From JBGSTR01 sp963707135 (lineage in GTDB: Bacteria; Pseudomonadota; Gammaproteobacteria; Chromatiales; Chromatiaceae), in NCBI GenBank assembly GCA_963707135.1, contig CAVPOY010000028.1:1-25177 (forward strand): DNA of 25,177 bases, read 5' to 3'. How positions within the stretch are numbered: the stretch's first letter is position 1; every line of letters begins with the position of its first letter. The notes beneath the pieces are model-generated. The model was not told where the DNA came from. It worked only from the letters and a program-made list of their open reading frames with translations, and did no database searches. The position numbers and the translations under genes were made by a program. Shown in pieces: positions 1-7,681 of this stretch.

Positions 1-247
1 GCTTGGAGGCGTGAAACAGGGTGCCGGAGCGAACCGTCGTCTGCGCTCGACAGTGCGCGCACTGCCAGTACCTGCGCCCGTCGGCCAGAAACGTCGAGTG
101 CGCCGACTCGCCGCACTCAGGGCAGACGAATCCCGACGGCCAACGCGCCCGCTCCAGGGCCGTCTCGCACTGCGCCTCGGTTCCGAATCGCTCCATGAGC
201 TCGCTCAATGGTATACCAGGCTGAAACTGAATCTTGTTCTGGGGCAT
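1..247 (-). CDS. IS1595-family transposase, N-terminal part (runs off the window edge)
   Basis: The minus strand reads from an ATG at 247 out through the left edge. It starts MPQNKIQFQPGIPLSELMERF, and residues ~43-70 form a zinc ribbon with two CxxC knuckles (CPEC and CAHC) around the RRYWQC segment. This is the N-terminal zinc-ribbon of IS1595-type transposases, which bind the element ends before the DDE catalytic domain. The catalytic part lies outside the window, so integrity is unknown. The family call rests on the ribbon spacing and the phrase around 'T.VRSGT.FHAS', which is characteristic of the group. Confidence 0.8.
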   Translation of the reverse strand, partial: MPQNKIQFQPGIPLSELMERFGTEAQCETALERARWPSGFVCPECGESAHSTFLADGRRYWQCAHCRAQTTVRSGTLFHASK

Positions 248-412
248 CGCCGGATCCTCGCTCGGGGGTCTCCCGAGGATTGTGCTCCCGGCGCAGGCTC
301 AGGTCGCGAGCCCGCCAGCTGAGCTACAGCGCTAATCGGCTTAGGGAATAAACTGTTGACTGATCGCGCTGCGAGCAACTAAACGCCCCTTTTCCATCAG
401 CCGGCACCAGCC

Positions 413-1195
413 TCAATCGCAGCCTTCATGTCTAGCATGGATGGAGTTAGTCCCCGCTCTGATGCCCCATACTCGCTGCTTCGACCGATCGTACTCGAAT
501 AAAATGCCGCGGTCCCCGCGCGAATCCCAAAAGACCACCGCCGGGTAATCGAACTCTCCCCCGTCGTCAAACTCTTTCTTGAATCCAGGCAACCCAACGT
601 AAGCCTTTTCAACCTGCGCTAGAGTGTCTCCTACACTGATCCCGCGTGAGGTAGCGATTCCGCCGCTGCCCTTGGAGGAAAGGTGATGCTGATCAACCAC
701 CGCCACTATCACACGGCGATCCTTCACCTGAAGCGACGCAGCTCCGCCCGGCACACTGACTTGGGAAAAGAAGCAATCATCTGACCAGCTATCGTTGTGT
801 TCAAGCTTTTGGCCCAGTAATCTCTCCGCCTCGGCCTGAGCCATTCCGAAAGTAATGGGTCCAAAACTCTCCGGTCCGATCCGCCAAGACCCAGCGGCAC
901 GTTCGGCCTTCGATCCAGCCGCGTGCTGGGAGATCACGTATCGCCTAGATACCCAACCGGTCATTCCTTGATAAGAAGTGCGGCACCAGGTGTCATCGTC
1001 CGCTTTTCTTCGACACTCGCCGAGCTCCAGCACCGTTGCATGAGGAATCCTTGCGAGCCGCGCTCCAGACTTCACGCTCGGCTCACTGCGCAGCGCGAGA
1101 AACCCGTCGCGGGGCGACTCAACGGTGACAATGTCCGCGTACACGCGGAACGTAGTCAGCGTCATCGCCATGATCAACAGAAACCATTTCTTCAT
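413..1195 (-). CDS. Secreted bacterial SH3-domain protein, hypothetical
   Basis: This 260-aa protein starts at the ATG at 1195, which has a GGGAG ribosome site 5 bases upstream; an earlier in-frame start at 1246 lacks one. Residues 1-20 (MKKWFLLIMAMTLTTFRVYA) are a signal peptide, so the product is probably periplasmic. Residues ~21-90 look like a bacterial SH3 (SH3b) domain, with the pattern 'LALRSEPSVKSG', a central 'TWCRTSYQGMTGWVSRRYV' and paired cysteines. The rest carries a motif 'GPITFGMAQAEAERLLG' that recurs in weaker form as 'GISVGDTLAQVEKAYVG', suggesting two small repeats. SH3b domains usually bind cell-wall peptides. The specific function is unknown. Confidence 0.75.
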   Translation of the reverse strand: MKKWFLLIMAMTLTTFRVYADIVTVESPRDGFLALRSEPSVKSGARLARIPHATVLELGECRRKADDDTWCRTSYQGMTGWVSRRYVISQHAAGSKAERAAGSWRIGPESFGPITFGMAQAEAERLLGQKLEHNDSWSDDCFFSQVSVPGGAASLQVKDRRVIVAVVDQHHLSSKGSGGIATSRGISVGDTLAQVEKAYVGLPGFKKEFDDGGEFDYPAVVFWDSRGDRGILFEYDRSKQRVWGIRAGTNSIHARHEGCD

Positions 1196-1260
1196 CACAA
1201 CTCCCGCTTCGGCATGAAAGCTCTCCTGCAACCGCACCGGGTCCAATCAGTATTCGCTAG

Positions 1261-1695
1261 TCAGCAACCGCAAGACCCGTAGCCCTTGACAGTCCGCTTC
1301 GCCTTTCCTTGTTTAACGGTTATTGTTGCAACGTAGTCAGTTACTTCGCATTCTGTCGGCTCGGGCGGGCACTTGTTGGTCGCGCGAAAACCGACGGTGA
1401 CCTTTACGCCATTACCGCTGTAACTACACTGCTCTTCCGAACAGTTACTGGTCTTCTTCAACTCAACATCGCGACCATCTAGATTGACATACGCTTTCCC
1501 GTTCGTGTCCGATATGAAAAGATACTTCTGGGATGCCGGATTCTCGCCGGACACCGCGGAACTGAAATAGCACCCACACCCCGGCAGCGCGACGTTCTTT
1601 AGGACTCCGACTTCTATCGCAGCAGCGTCTCGAGACTCGACGGACCCGAAGACCAGCAAGGCAATTAACGAACCGAATATACCGAATCGACTCAT
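1261..1695 (-). CDS. Small secreted cysteine-rich protein, hypothetical
   Basis: This 144-aa protein starts at the ATG at 1695, preceded by GGGGA about 7 bases upstream. I prefer it to the longer reading from 1866 because the signal peptide (MSRFGIFGSLIALLVFG, with cleavage probably after DAAA) begins here. The mature part has cysteines in pairs (GCGCYF near the N-terminus, NCSEEQC and CPPEPTEC in the middle, GSCGC at the very end), which suggests disulfides in the periplasm or outside the cell. It lies 65 bp downstream of the next gene on the right and co-directional with 413-1195. I do not recognise the family. Confidence 0.65.
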   Translation of the reverse strand: MSRFGIFGSLIALLVFGSVESRDAAAIEVGVLKNVALPGCGCYFSSAVSGENPASQKYLFISDTNGKAYVNLDGRDVELKKTSNCSEEQCSYSGNGVKVTVGFRATNKCPPEPTECEVTDYVATITVKQGKAKRTVKGYGSCGC

Positions 1696-1796
1696 GTGGT
1701 TTCCCCATATCCGCTCAAGTTTCGACAGTAAGTTTCGACAAATCCGGAGCAACAGCAAGATCGCTCCGGTGCTTGTTATGGAATTCCTTCTGATAG

Positions 1797-2153
1797 CTAG
1801 AATGGAAGCGGAATATCTGCCCCGCACGCGCGTAGCAAAAGTATGAGCAGCACGGCAGCAATCCAAAGGACGAGGCCGTAAACGGCAAGAGTAGCAATAA
1901 CCCCCCCGATTATGGCGCCTGCTACCAAAGATATCAGGTAGCCCCCTATACCATACGAATGATCGAAGGCGTAAAGCAACCCCAAGATAGCACCAAGCGG
2001 CGCACCGACCCGCGATGCGAATCCGGCGATATTGTCAAGCGAGCGTCCCTCGCCTTCTTGCAGACCGCCTGAACTATCGTACGAGTCTCGCTGCGTGGGA
2101 TAGTGACCAGATCCCGTGTGTTCAGTGTAGTTTCCGAAAATGGCGGGGGTCAA
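1797..2153 (-). CDS. Small glycine-rich membrane protein, hypothetical
   Basis: The 118-aa reading frame has a polar N-terminal half and a hydrophobic C-terminal half with about three short glycine-spaced segments (GAPLGAILGLLYAF, GGYLISLVAGAIIGG, and LAVYGLVLWIAAVLLILLL). It looks like a small inner-membrane protein. No ATG exists in the frame: the only plausible start is a TTG at 2153, and the frame stays open further upstream, so the true N-terminus is uncertain or may have been lost. It ends 101 bp before the start of the cysteine-rich gene and is co-directional with it. Family not recognised. Confidence 0.5.
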   Translation of the reverse strand: MTPAIFGNYTEHTGSGHYPTQRDSYDSSGGLQEGEGRSLDNIAGFASRVGAPLGAILGLLYAFDHSYGIGGYLISLVAGAIIGGVIATLAVYGLVLWIAAVLLILLLRACGADIPLPF

Positions 2154-2357
2154 ATGGCGGGGGGTCTCACATTGCCCGTCGGGGCGCAGGGGTCTAAGGC
2201 GGTTGGGGGTGCTCGCCTTATCGCACCGCGTGGGTCGCTGATGCCTGCTCTTGTCCGGCAGGGGAGAAATGCCACGATGCGAGACCTAGCCCCATCTCCC
2301 GTACGTCTCCCTGATTAGCGCCCAGCAGATCCTCCAGAAGCCGACACCGAACGAGCC

Positions 2358-2572
2358 TCAGCCCGGTGTCGCCACCCGCGCCCGCAGCGCGCGCGCCTGT
2401 TCCGCCAGTGCGGCGACGGTCGCATCCTGCCATTAGTCGCCTCTCCATCGGGTGTAATCGAATGGCTCCCGATGCAAGGCCGCGATAAAACGTTCGGCAT
2501 CCACCGGGCCGAGTGCGGCAATCAGCGCCCGGACCCGGCCAGTTTCAGCTCAGACTCGGTTTTCATCGTCAT
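2358..2572 (-). pseudogene. Frameshifted small partner gene of a PIN-domain toxin
   Basis: The minus strand from an ATG at 2572 reads MTMKTESELKLAG, then shifts frame to give RALIAALGPVDAERFIAALH and FDYTRWR. It shifts again to WQDATVAALAEQARALRARV and a stop at 2358. The three pieces join into one ~70-residue protein, so this is one gene with two frame breaks. Its start overlaps the end of the PIN gene by about 22 bases, as in translationally coupled toxin-antitoxin pairs. An antitoxin-like role is inferred from this arrangement only. Confidence 0.55.
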
Positions 2573-2798
2573 CCCCTTGCCGGTACCGGATGAAGTCGAT
2601 CGGATCGGCGACGACGATGCGATCATCGCCGTGCATCTTGCGGATCAGCCTTAGATCCGTGGTCAACAGCCAGGTCGCGCCGGCTGTGATGGCGCTCCCC
2701 ACATGCAGCGCGTCCATCGCCTTGACACCGCGTCCGGCGATGGCCTCGGCGATGGCTTCCACCGCCGAAGTCGTAGGGACATCGACCCGCGCAAGATC
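2550..2798 (-). pseudogene. VapC-like PIN-domain protein, C-terminal remnant
   Basis: The C-terminal ~82 residues of a PIN domain are present. The segments VKAMDALHVGSAITAGATW and LLTTDLRLIRKM hold two conserved acidic residues of PIN nucleases (the D of MDALH and the D of TTDLRL). PIN toxins of the VapC type cut RNA with a metal held by acidic residues. The N-terminal half, with the first catalytic Asp, is missing: the frame meets the IS91-family sequence at 2799 with no native start. The remnant is therefore unlikely to be active. Confidence 0.7.
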
Positions 2799-3290
2799 GG
2801 GGATAGGAAATCCAACCGCCCCTAAGGCCCCCTAAGGCTGATCTGAGCGGGTCGCTACCATCGAAGGCGCGTTCAGGCAAGGCCGCTTGGGAAGGCGCAA
2901 AGCGGGGAGGTAGGTAAGAATCGGCCGTCCCGACCTGCGGCAGGGTTACGGAGGGCGTTGAATTCCGCATTTGCGACAACGGGGGCACGCGGGTGTGCGT
3001 GTCGCGCACAAAACCGCCCGGCGGCGTGGACTACCACTGCACCCGCTGATCGAGCTCGTACTCAGGTTCCGGCTGGGCGATCGCTTCCCAGTCCGGGAGC
3101 TGCACTTGCTCGTCGTCCCATGCTGGCGGTCCGCGTGCTGGGGCGATGGGCGGCGGCTCGGTCGGCTCGCCGATGTGGGCGAGAATGCGCCGCACCGGGG
3201 CAGCCTCGGTGATGAAGGCGACGATGCGCATGTCCGCACCGCAGTTCGGGCACGTCAACGGCAGAAAGTCGATACGGATCAGGGGCAAGA
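2799..3290 (-). mobile_element. IS91-family element, 3' end fragment
   Basis: From GGGGATAGG at 2799, this stretch matches the 3' end of the larger IS91-family element that begins at 8262, at a constant offset of 5463. It covers the non-coding end plus the last ~85 codons of the transposase, then stops matching near 3280-3290. Everything upstream of that in the element is gone. It interrupts the PIN gene at its left edge. Confidence 0.8.
3031..3288 (-). pseudogene. IS91-family transposase, C-terminal fragment
   Basis: About 85 residues are readable, ending with the stop at 3031. The segment CPNCGADMRIVAFITEAAPV carries the CPxCG motif seen near the C-terminus of IS91-type (Y2, HUH-related) transposases, followed by RRIL.HIGEP.EPPPI. 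It aligns residue for residue with the C-terminus of the transposase at 8494-9956 but differs at about 13 of 73 positions, so it comes from a related, distinct copy. The catalytic tyrosines are absent. Confidence 0.8.
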
Positions 3291-3524
3291 GGAAAGACGT
3301 GACCCCGCTTGTTGTGTGCCGTGCAGTCTCCCGATAGATAGCCTGAGGTATTTTACGTAACTCGCTGTTCTGTCGCTCTCGATTATTCGGTTGCCCTGAT
3401 CAAATCAGCCCCATCAAACTAACAACAGATATGCTGTGGTTGAATTTCTATTTCTGGTCGTCAATGTCGGTCGGGCGCGTGAAGAGACACGCGCAGCAGT
3501 TTAAACCACTCAAGAGAGGCTAAC

Positions 3525-4139
3525 ATGAAGCGTAAGAAATCGAACCCGTTAATGTACATGGCGCACCTGGTATTGTTCCTGGGGCTGTTAGGCCAAGCGC
3601 TGGTGGCCAGTGCCTACGACGACAAGCACGACGGCAAGGGGTATAAGCCTCAGCGCGGTGTGAGCGTCGCCGACATCACAGCTTACAACGGCTTTGAGAC
3701 ACTGAATTTTGCCCTCACCGCTACCGGGCTAATAGACGCCCTCGACACGCGGAAGCGCGTGACGCTCTTTGCCCCCACGAACGAAGCCTTCGAAAAGCTC
3801 GCGGCATTTCTGGGATGTGAGAGCGTCGACGAACTGGCAGGCGACCTAGTGGCCGCAGACGTTCTTGACGATGTCTTGCTCGATCACGTGACGAAGGGTC
3901 GTCGCTCTCCGCAATCACTGATAGCCGAGGGTCAGGTAGCGGTACTGAGCGGTAACACCGTTGCCGTTGGAGCCGGTGAGGATGGCATCTACGTTGAGGG
4001 TTCGGTCAATAAAGCAGTCCTGATCAGGCCTTTCATTACCGCAGAGCTTCGGGCGAGGAACGGCAACGTGCTCGCCATCAACGAAATCATAGTCAACGTT
4101 GATCCGACGGGTATCTGTGGCTTCGGAGTTGAACCTTAA
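3525..4139 (+). CDS. Secreted fasciclin (FAS1) domain protein
   Basis: This 204-aa protein has an AAGAGAGG ribosome site 6-7 bases before the ATG. Residues 1-30 (basic start, then HLVLFLGLLGQALVASA) are a signal peptide. Residues ~46-195 form one FAS1 domain: the first conserved block reads VTLFAPTNEAFEKL and the last is NGNVLAINEIIVNV. The middle block is LLDHVTKGR rather than the usual YHV.PG. FAS1 domains mediate adhesion, so a cell-surface or matrix role is likely. A second fasciclin gene follows 800 bp downstream, too distant and too different to be a recent tandem copy. Confidence 0.9.
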   Translation: MKRKKSNPLMYMAHLVLFLGLLGQALVASAYDDKHDGKGYKPQRGVSVADITAYNGFETLNFALTATGLIDALDTRKRVTLFAPTNEAFEKLAAFLGCESVDELAGDLVAADVLDDVLLDHVTKGRRSPQSLIAEGQVAVLSGNTVAVGAGEDGIYVEGSVNKAVLIRPFITAELRARNGNVLAINEIIVNVDPTGICGFGVEP

Positions 4140-4210
4140 AAACATCTGAGTCATCGGACTGAGTATCGGTACCGAGGTATACAGAACATTCCGTTTTCCC
4201 TCGGAATTCT

Positions 4211-4236
4211 CGGCGGGGCTATACCGTGCCCCGCCG
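4211..4236. other. Perfect 9-bp hairpin downstream of the first fasciclin gene
   Basis: CGGCGGGGC (4211-4219) pairs perfectly with GCCCCGCCG (4228-4236) around an 8-nt loop. It lies 72 bp after the fasciclin stop. An A-tract, not a T-tract, follows on the plus strand, so it is not a canonical intrinsic terminator for that gene; it may still stabilise the mRNA 3' end. Confidence 0.5.
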
Positions 4237-4447
4237 GGTCTCAAAAAAATGGCGAAACGAGGAAAAGGAGTTGAATTGCTGACGGAACCGGACCATAGAC
4301 CGTCCAACGCTTTAATATTCGACAACCTCAAACTTGGCGTTTAATTCAGCGCAGGAATACGGGTAAACGGGTCAGGCTAAATTGCTAAAAGAACCACAGC
4401 AAAACATGATCCAGCATTTGAACCTCCGGCAGTCTCGAGCGGAATAC

Positions 4448-4656
4448 GGGGTCACCATTTAGGTGATTTCGATCAACGGTTCCACGTAATCCTCCAGCGC
4501 CCACGCACGCTTCGACCGGTCGGAGCGTGCCGTAGTGTCACCGAAAACGCGCCCGCGGTTCTCTTTGAGCGGGTGCAGATTGGCTCCGAACCGCACCAGT
4601 CGCCCTTCTAGATCAGGGCGATGGGGGTGCTCCACTGGGGGGGTAGGCCCCCGGTC
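4448..4656 (-). repeat. Dispersed repeat, copy 1 (with a decaying ORF on the minus strand)
   Basis: This ~210-bp sequence begins GGGGTCACCATTTAG and aligns along its length with 5610-5815 in the same orientation. The minus strand of this copy is open (76 codons from a GTG at 4689), with the segments GRLVRFGANLHPLKENR and ALEDYVEPLIEIT. The second copy keeps the same reading (LVRIGVYPHPRNENR and VVPLIGVS) but with stops. The shared peptide suggests both descend from one coding element, probably the end of a transposase. I cannot name the family. Confidence 0.6.
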
Positions 4657-4795
4657 GCCGAAGGCCAAAACCAGGTTTCGCAGGCTCACGCCATCGCTCC
4701 CTCGCTAGTGTGCCACAGGCCGGTGCTTACCGCACGCGCCCCGGTTAGCCGACGCTTCCGCAGAGGCCTCTGTCGCTAGACATTTGGTGGCTGTC

Positions 4796-4897
4796 TTACA
4801 GACGTACAGAAAAAAATACAGAAAAGATAATATTGAACACAGATTGTAAATGATCATATCGCCTCGAATTGAGGGTTAGCGAGAAATTGTTCGCTAG
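4796..4897 (+). promoter_or_regulatory. AT-rich promoter and leader region of the second fasciclin gene
   Basis: Positions 4796-4860 are sharply more AT-rich than the surroundings, with runs of A and a possible -35 TTGAAC at 4833-4838; the -10 is weak (CATATC near 4855). Just downstream, TAGCGA (4877-4882) pairs with TCGCTA (4891-4896), plus two more base pairs outside, to form a small leader hairpin 43 bp before the start codon. Promoter assignment is tentative. Confidence 0.35.
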
Positions 4898-4939
4898 CAA
4901 GATCGCCCAAATCCACCGACACTGTCGAGGTATCTCATC

Positions 4940-5530
4940 ATGTCTTTCCGAAACGCCACGATCATAACCGCCACCGCCTTCGTAGCCCTCTCGGCGATGG
5001 GCGCGCTTTCGACCGCGTCCGCCGGGTATGCCGGATACGGTTTCCAGTCGCAGAACAGTAACGAAACCGGCCACTACGTTAAGACCGGTATGCGCGAAGG
5101 CGGGGGCAAAGAAACAGCCGCACCCGCCGGCGACATCGTCGATGTCGCAGTCGGCGCGGGCAGCTTTGACACCCTGGTGGCAGCCGTAAAGGCGGCCGGC
5201 TTGGTGGACACACTCAAAGGAGATGGTCCTTTCACCGTCTTCGCGCCGACCGACGAGGCCTTTGCCAAGATTCCTGAAGCCGACCTGAATGCTCTACTGG
5301 CAGACAAGGAAAAGCTTACGGCCGTGCTCACCTACCACGTGGTACCGGGCAAGGTAATGGCGGCGGACGTCGTCAAGCTAGACTCGGCAAAGACCGTGGA
5401 GGGTGACAGCGTAACCATCGTCGTGAGCGACGGCGGGGTCAAAGTAGACGACGCCAATGTCGTTAAGACCGACATTGTGACGAGCAATGGCGTGATCCAC
5501 GTCATCGACACTGTCCTCATGCCTAACTGA
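4940..5530 (+). CDS. Secreted fasciclin (FAS1) domain protein
   Basis: This 196-aa protein has GAGGT about 9 bases before the ATG. A signal peptide covers residues 1-28 (ending STASA), then a ~35-residue polar linker, then one complete FAS1 domain at ~66-196. The textbook blocks are all present: GPFTVFAPTDEAFAKIP (97-112), LTYHVVPGKVMAADV (from 130), and SNGVIHVIDTVLMP at the C-terminus. It is the classic short bacterial secreted fasciclin, likely an adhesion or matrix protein. It ends in a strong terminator and has its own AT-rich upstream region, so it is probably transcribed alone. Confidence 0.93.
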   Translation: MSFRNATIITATAFVALSAMGALSTASAGYAGYGFQSQNSNETGHYVKTGMREGGGKETAAPAGDIVDVAVGAGSFDTLVAAVKAAGLVDTLKGDGPFTVFAPTDEAFAKIPEADLNALLADKEKLTAVLTYHVVPGKVMAADVVKLDSAKTVEGDSVTIVVSDGGVKVDDANVVKTDIVTSNGVIHVIDTVLMPN

Positions 5531-5564
5531 TGCTCAACTGATAAACCAGCGAACGCTGGAAACT

Positions 5565-5599
5565 ACGGCGACTGCCAACGCAGCCGCCGTTTTTTTTTT
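5565..5599 (+). terminator. Rho-independent terminator of the second fasciclin gene
   Basis: ACGGCG-A-CTGC (5565-5575) pairs with GCAG-C-CGCCGT (5580-5590) across a four-base loop with a single mismatch, followed directly by a run of ten T. It sits 35 bp after the fasciclin stop codon. Confidence 0.92.
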
Positions 5600-5609
5600 C
5601 GAGAAGAAC

Positions 5610-5815
5610 GGGGTCACCATTTAGCTGACCCCGATCAATGGCACGACCTAATTCGTCACGCCCTGGCACGCTTCGTTGGTCAGGAAGTGCCGAGTTGTCA
5701 CCGTCAGACGCGCCCGTCGGTTCTCATTGCGCGGGTGCGGATAAACTCCGATCCGCACCAGTCACCCTTCTGGATCAAGGCAGTGGGGCTGCTCCCTGGG
5801 GAGTAGGCACCCGGC
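5610..5815 (-). repeat. Dispersed repeat, copy 2 (degenerate)
   Basis: This is the second, more decayed copy of the repeat at 4448-4656, in the same orientation and starting with the same GGGGTCACCATTTAG. Its minus-strand reading frame is interrupted by stops. It begins 11 bp after the T-tract of the fasciclin terminator and runs up to the 3' flank of the IS110 element. Confidence 0.6.
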
Positions 5816-5878
5816 CCCTGGCTCGTTGGAGCCCCAGAAAATCGTCGGTGCCCCACCAAGGTCCAAGTGGGACGCGGA

Positions 5879-5940
5879 GGCGGGGATGGGGCGGGAGCGC
5901 GGACCCTCAATCGTCCAGGCGCTCCTGCCCCATCCCCGCC
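5879..5940. repeat. 21-bp inverted repeat in the 3' flank of the IS110 transposase
   Basis: The arms 5879-5899 and 5920-5940 are complementary at 20 of 21 positions, the exception being a G-T wobble. They enclose a 20-nt loop. No T-tract follows on either strand. It lies in the ~250 bp between the repeat ending near 5815 and the transposase stop at 6073, which hold no convincing gene. Confidence 0.75.
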
Positions 5941-6052
5941 GGGCCGTGGGTTCACAGATCGCTGGCTCGGCGCCGTCGCGGCGCGTCCAACCCTGCATTG
6001 GCTCGATGGCAGAGGCGTCTCGGTCACAGGCGTTGCTCCCTGGCGTCTGGCG

Positions 6053-6125
6053 GGGGATGCGTCGGTGCCCAATCAGATCTGGAGGCTTGTCGCCAACCCC
6101 TTTGCTGGCTCGCCGACGCATCCCC
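6053..6125. repeat. 13-bp perfect inverted repeat across the IS110 transposase stop codon
   Basis: GGGGATGCGTCGG (6053-6065) is exactly complementary to 6113-6125, and one G-T plus one G-C pair can extend it inward. The right arm lies inside the last codons of the transposase and the left arm beyond its stop, so an RNA made from the minus strand could fold around the stop codon. Confidence 0.7.
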
Positions 6126-7149
6126 AAAACGCGTTCAGGCGAAGGCCCGACTCGACGTCGAAGTCGGTGCCGTCGCGCAGGATGTAGTAGCAGGCCCGCG
6201 CCAGCTTGTGGGCCACCGTCTTGATGGCGACCACCCCGTTGCTCTTGGCCCGCTTGCGCTGGTAGTAGCGCTTGATCCTGGGGTTGTAGCGCACCGCGAA
6301 GTTGGCCGCCTCCATGTAGGCCCAGGCCAGATACTTGTTGCCGCTCTTGGTGTTGCCGCGCCCCTTGCGCTTGCCGTTGGAGAGCCGCTCGCTGCCGACG
6401 CAGCGGCAGTAGGAGGCGTAGTTGCCAACGCGGGCAAAGCGCTCGATCGGGCCGGTCTCCAGCATGATGGTCAACCCGAGCACCTGGCCGATCCCGCTGA
6501 CGGTGAGCAGGTGCCGATACGCGGGCGGCAGCGCACCTGGGCGCAGGCCTCGCGCTCCAGGAGATCGATTGCCGCCTCTTGACCGCGCATGGCCAACAGG
6601 GTGCTCTGCACCGCCAGCGCCAGGTTCGCATCGGGCAGCAACGCATTGACCTTCTCAGGCGTCAAGCGCTTGATCTCGTTGGCGCTCAGAGCGTGCCCGC
6701 GGTTGCGCGCGAGCAGGTTCTGCACCGCCAGAACGTTGGCGGTGTGCTGCTGGACCAGGCGGCTGCGCCGACGCAGCAGATCGCGCACCGCGCGCTCCTC
6801 CTTGGGGTAGATGTAGCCCTCCGGCAGCAACCCCAGGCGCAGCAGCTTCGCCAGCCAGGCGGCGTCGAGTCGTCGTCGCTGTACTTCAGCCCGGAGTACT
6901 GCACGATCGCCGCCGTGTTGGCCAGGTGCACCCGATAGCCCGCCTCCATCAACGCGTCGACCAGCCAGTACCAGTTGTAGGTCGACTCCACCACCAGGCC
7001 CTCGATCGCCTGGCGGTAGGGCGCCAACGCCCTCACCACCGCCTGCCGTCGTTCGCCAACCGCTGGCGATACACCACCCGGTCGTCCTCGTCCAAAAGGG
7101 CCACGACACTGTTGTTGGAATGCAGGTCGATTCCGCCGTACAGTTTCAT
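6073..7149 (-). pseudogene. IS110-family (DEDD) transposase, frame-broken
   Basis: From the ATG at 7149, with a GGAGGAG ribosome site upstream, the protein starts MKLYGGIDLHSNNSVVALLD. It continues in shifted frames through LVVESTYNWYWLVDALMEAG, YSDDDS/DAAWLAKLLRLG, IERFARVGNYASYCR and NTKSGNKYLAWAYMEAA to a stop at 6073. These give the D, E and D-D positions of the RuvC-like DEDD domain, then the Tnp_20 domain with its SGNKYL serine region. The full length (~355 residues) is normal for IS110. Frame breaks lie near 7040, 6890 and 6515; at 6890 and 6515 a single missing G would explain the shift. IS110 recombinases work with an element-encoded bridge RNA. Confidence 0.85.
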
Positions 7150-7681
7150 CGTCGACTCCTCCCGCCGGGTCTCCGGCTCAAGTTCTTGATGACACTTGAA
7201 CTGTAGGCCCTCGGGCGGGGTCGGCTAGATGATTATCAGGTCTTTCCTTTTTCCTCTCCTGGGGAAAAGGGATCCGGCTCAACTGATCGGGGCCGAGGTC
7301 ATACGGGAGGAACGGGGTCATCCGGTCTTCCAACCAAGCACTGAATCGGGCTGGGCGTTGTCGAGACGTAGGCGGACGAGGCGATCAGCGCCAAGGGACG
7401 TCGCCTCTTCACCCAGCGGGCGGACGGCGCACCGATCTGCCTCGCTCCCGTCTCGGGGTTCAGACCAGGGGCTGTTCTGCCGTCGCCGACGGTTCCTGTT
7501 CGGGTCGCTGGGCGCAGGTGGGCTTGCAGCCGAACCAGACGACCCGGTCGCCCGCTTCTTTGTCCGCCGCTTCCTCTGTTGGGCGCTTACGGATGTTCTA
7601 TCCTTGTAATGATTCTGGGATTTAGGACGAACCTTTCCGAACCGACTCGACGGCTTCCGCCAAGTGGGGGTAATGCGCTAA
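7150..7681. other. Non-coding stretch upstream of the IS110 transposase
   Basis: No convincing gene is seen in these ~530 bp; a 126-codon plus-strand frame at 7229-7609 is arginine-rich and looks spurious. Two hairpins lie close to the transposase start: TCAAGT/ACTTGA near 7178-7199, and CCTTTTTCC with GGGAAAAGGG near 7246-7271. In the IS110 group this side holds the left end and the bridge-RNA gene, so 7150-7350 is a reasonable place to look for it. The element boundary was not found. Confidence 0.4.

Noticed and set aside
290..345. tRNA-like D-arm (minus strand TAGCTCAGCTGG) upstream of the IS1595 transposase
   Set aside because: The 3' side of the D-stem, anticodon arm and T-arm do not follow, so no cloverleaf can be formed; probably chance.
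4211..4236. Intrinsic terminator of the first fasciclin gene
   Set aside because: The stem is perfect but is followed by A residues, not T, on the plus strand; kept only as a hairpin.
5638..6582. 314-codon plus-strand open frame
   Set aside because: Runs antisense through the IS110 transposase and the inverted repeat; composition is that of a shadow frame.
7229..7609. 126-codon plus-strand open frame
   Set aside because: Arginine and serine rich, no ribosome site, no family features; it lies in the non-coding flank of the IS110 element.
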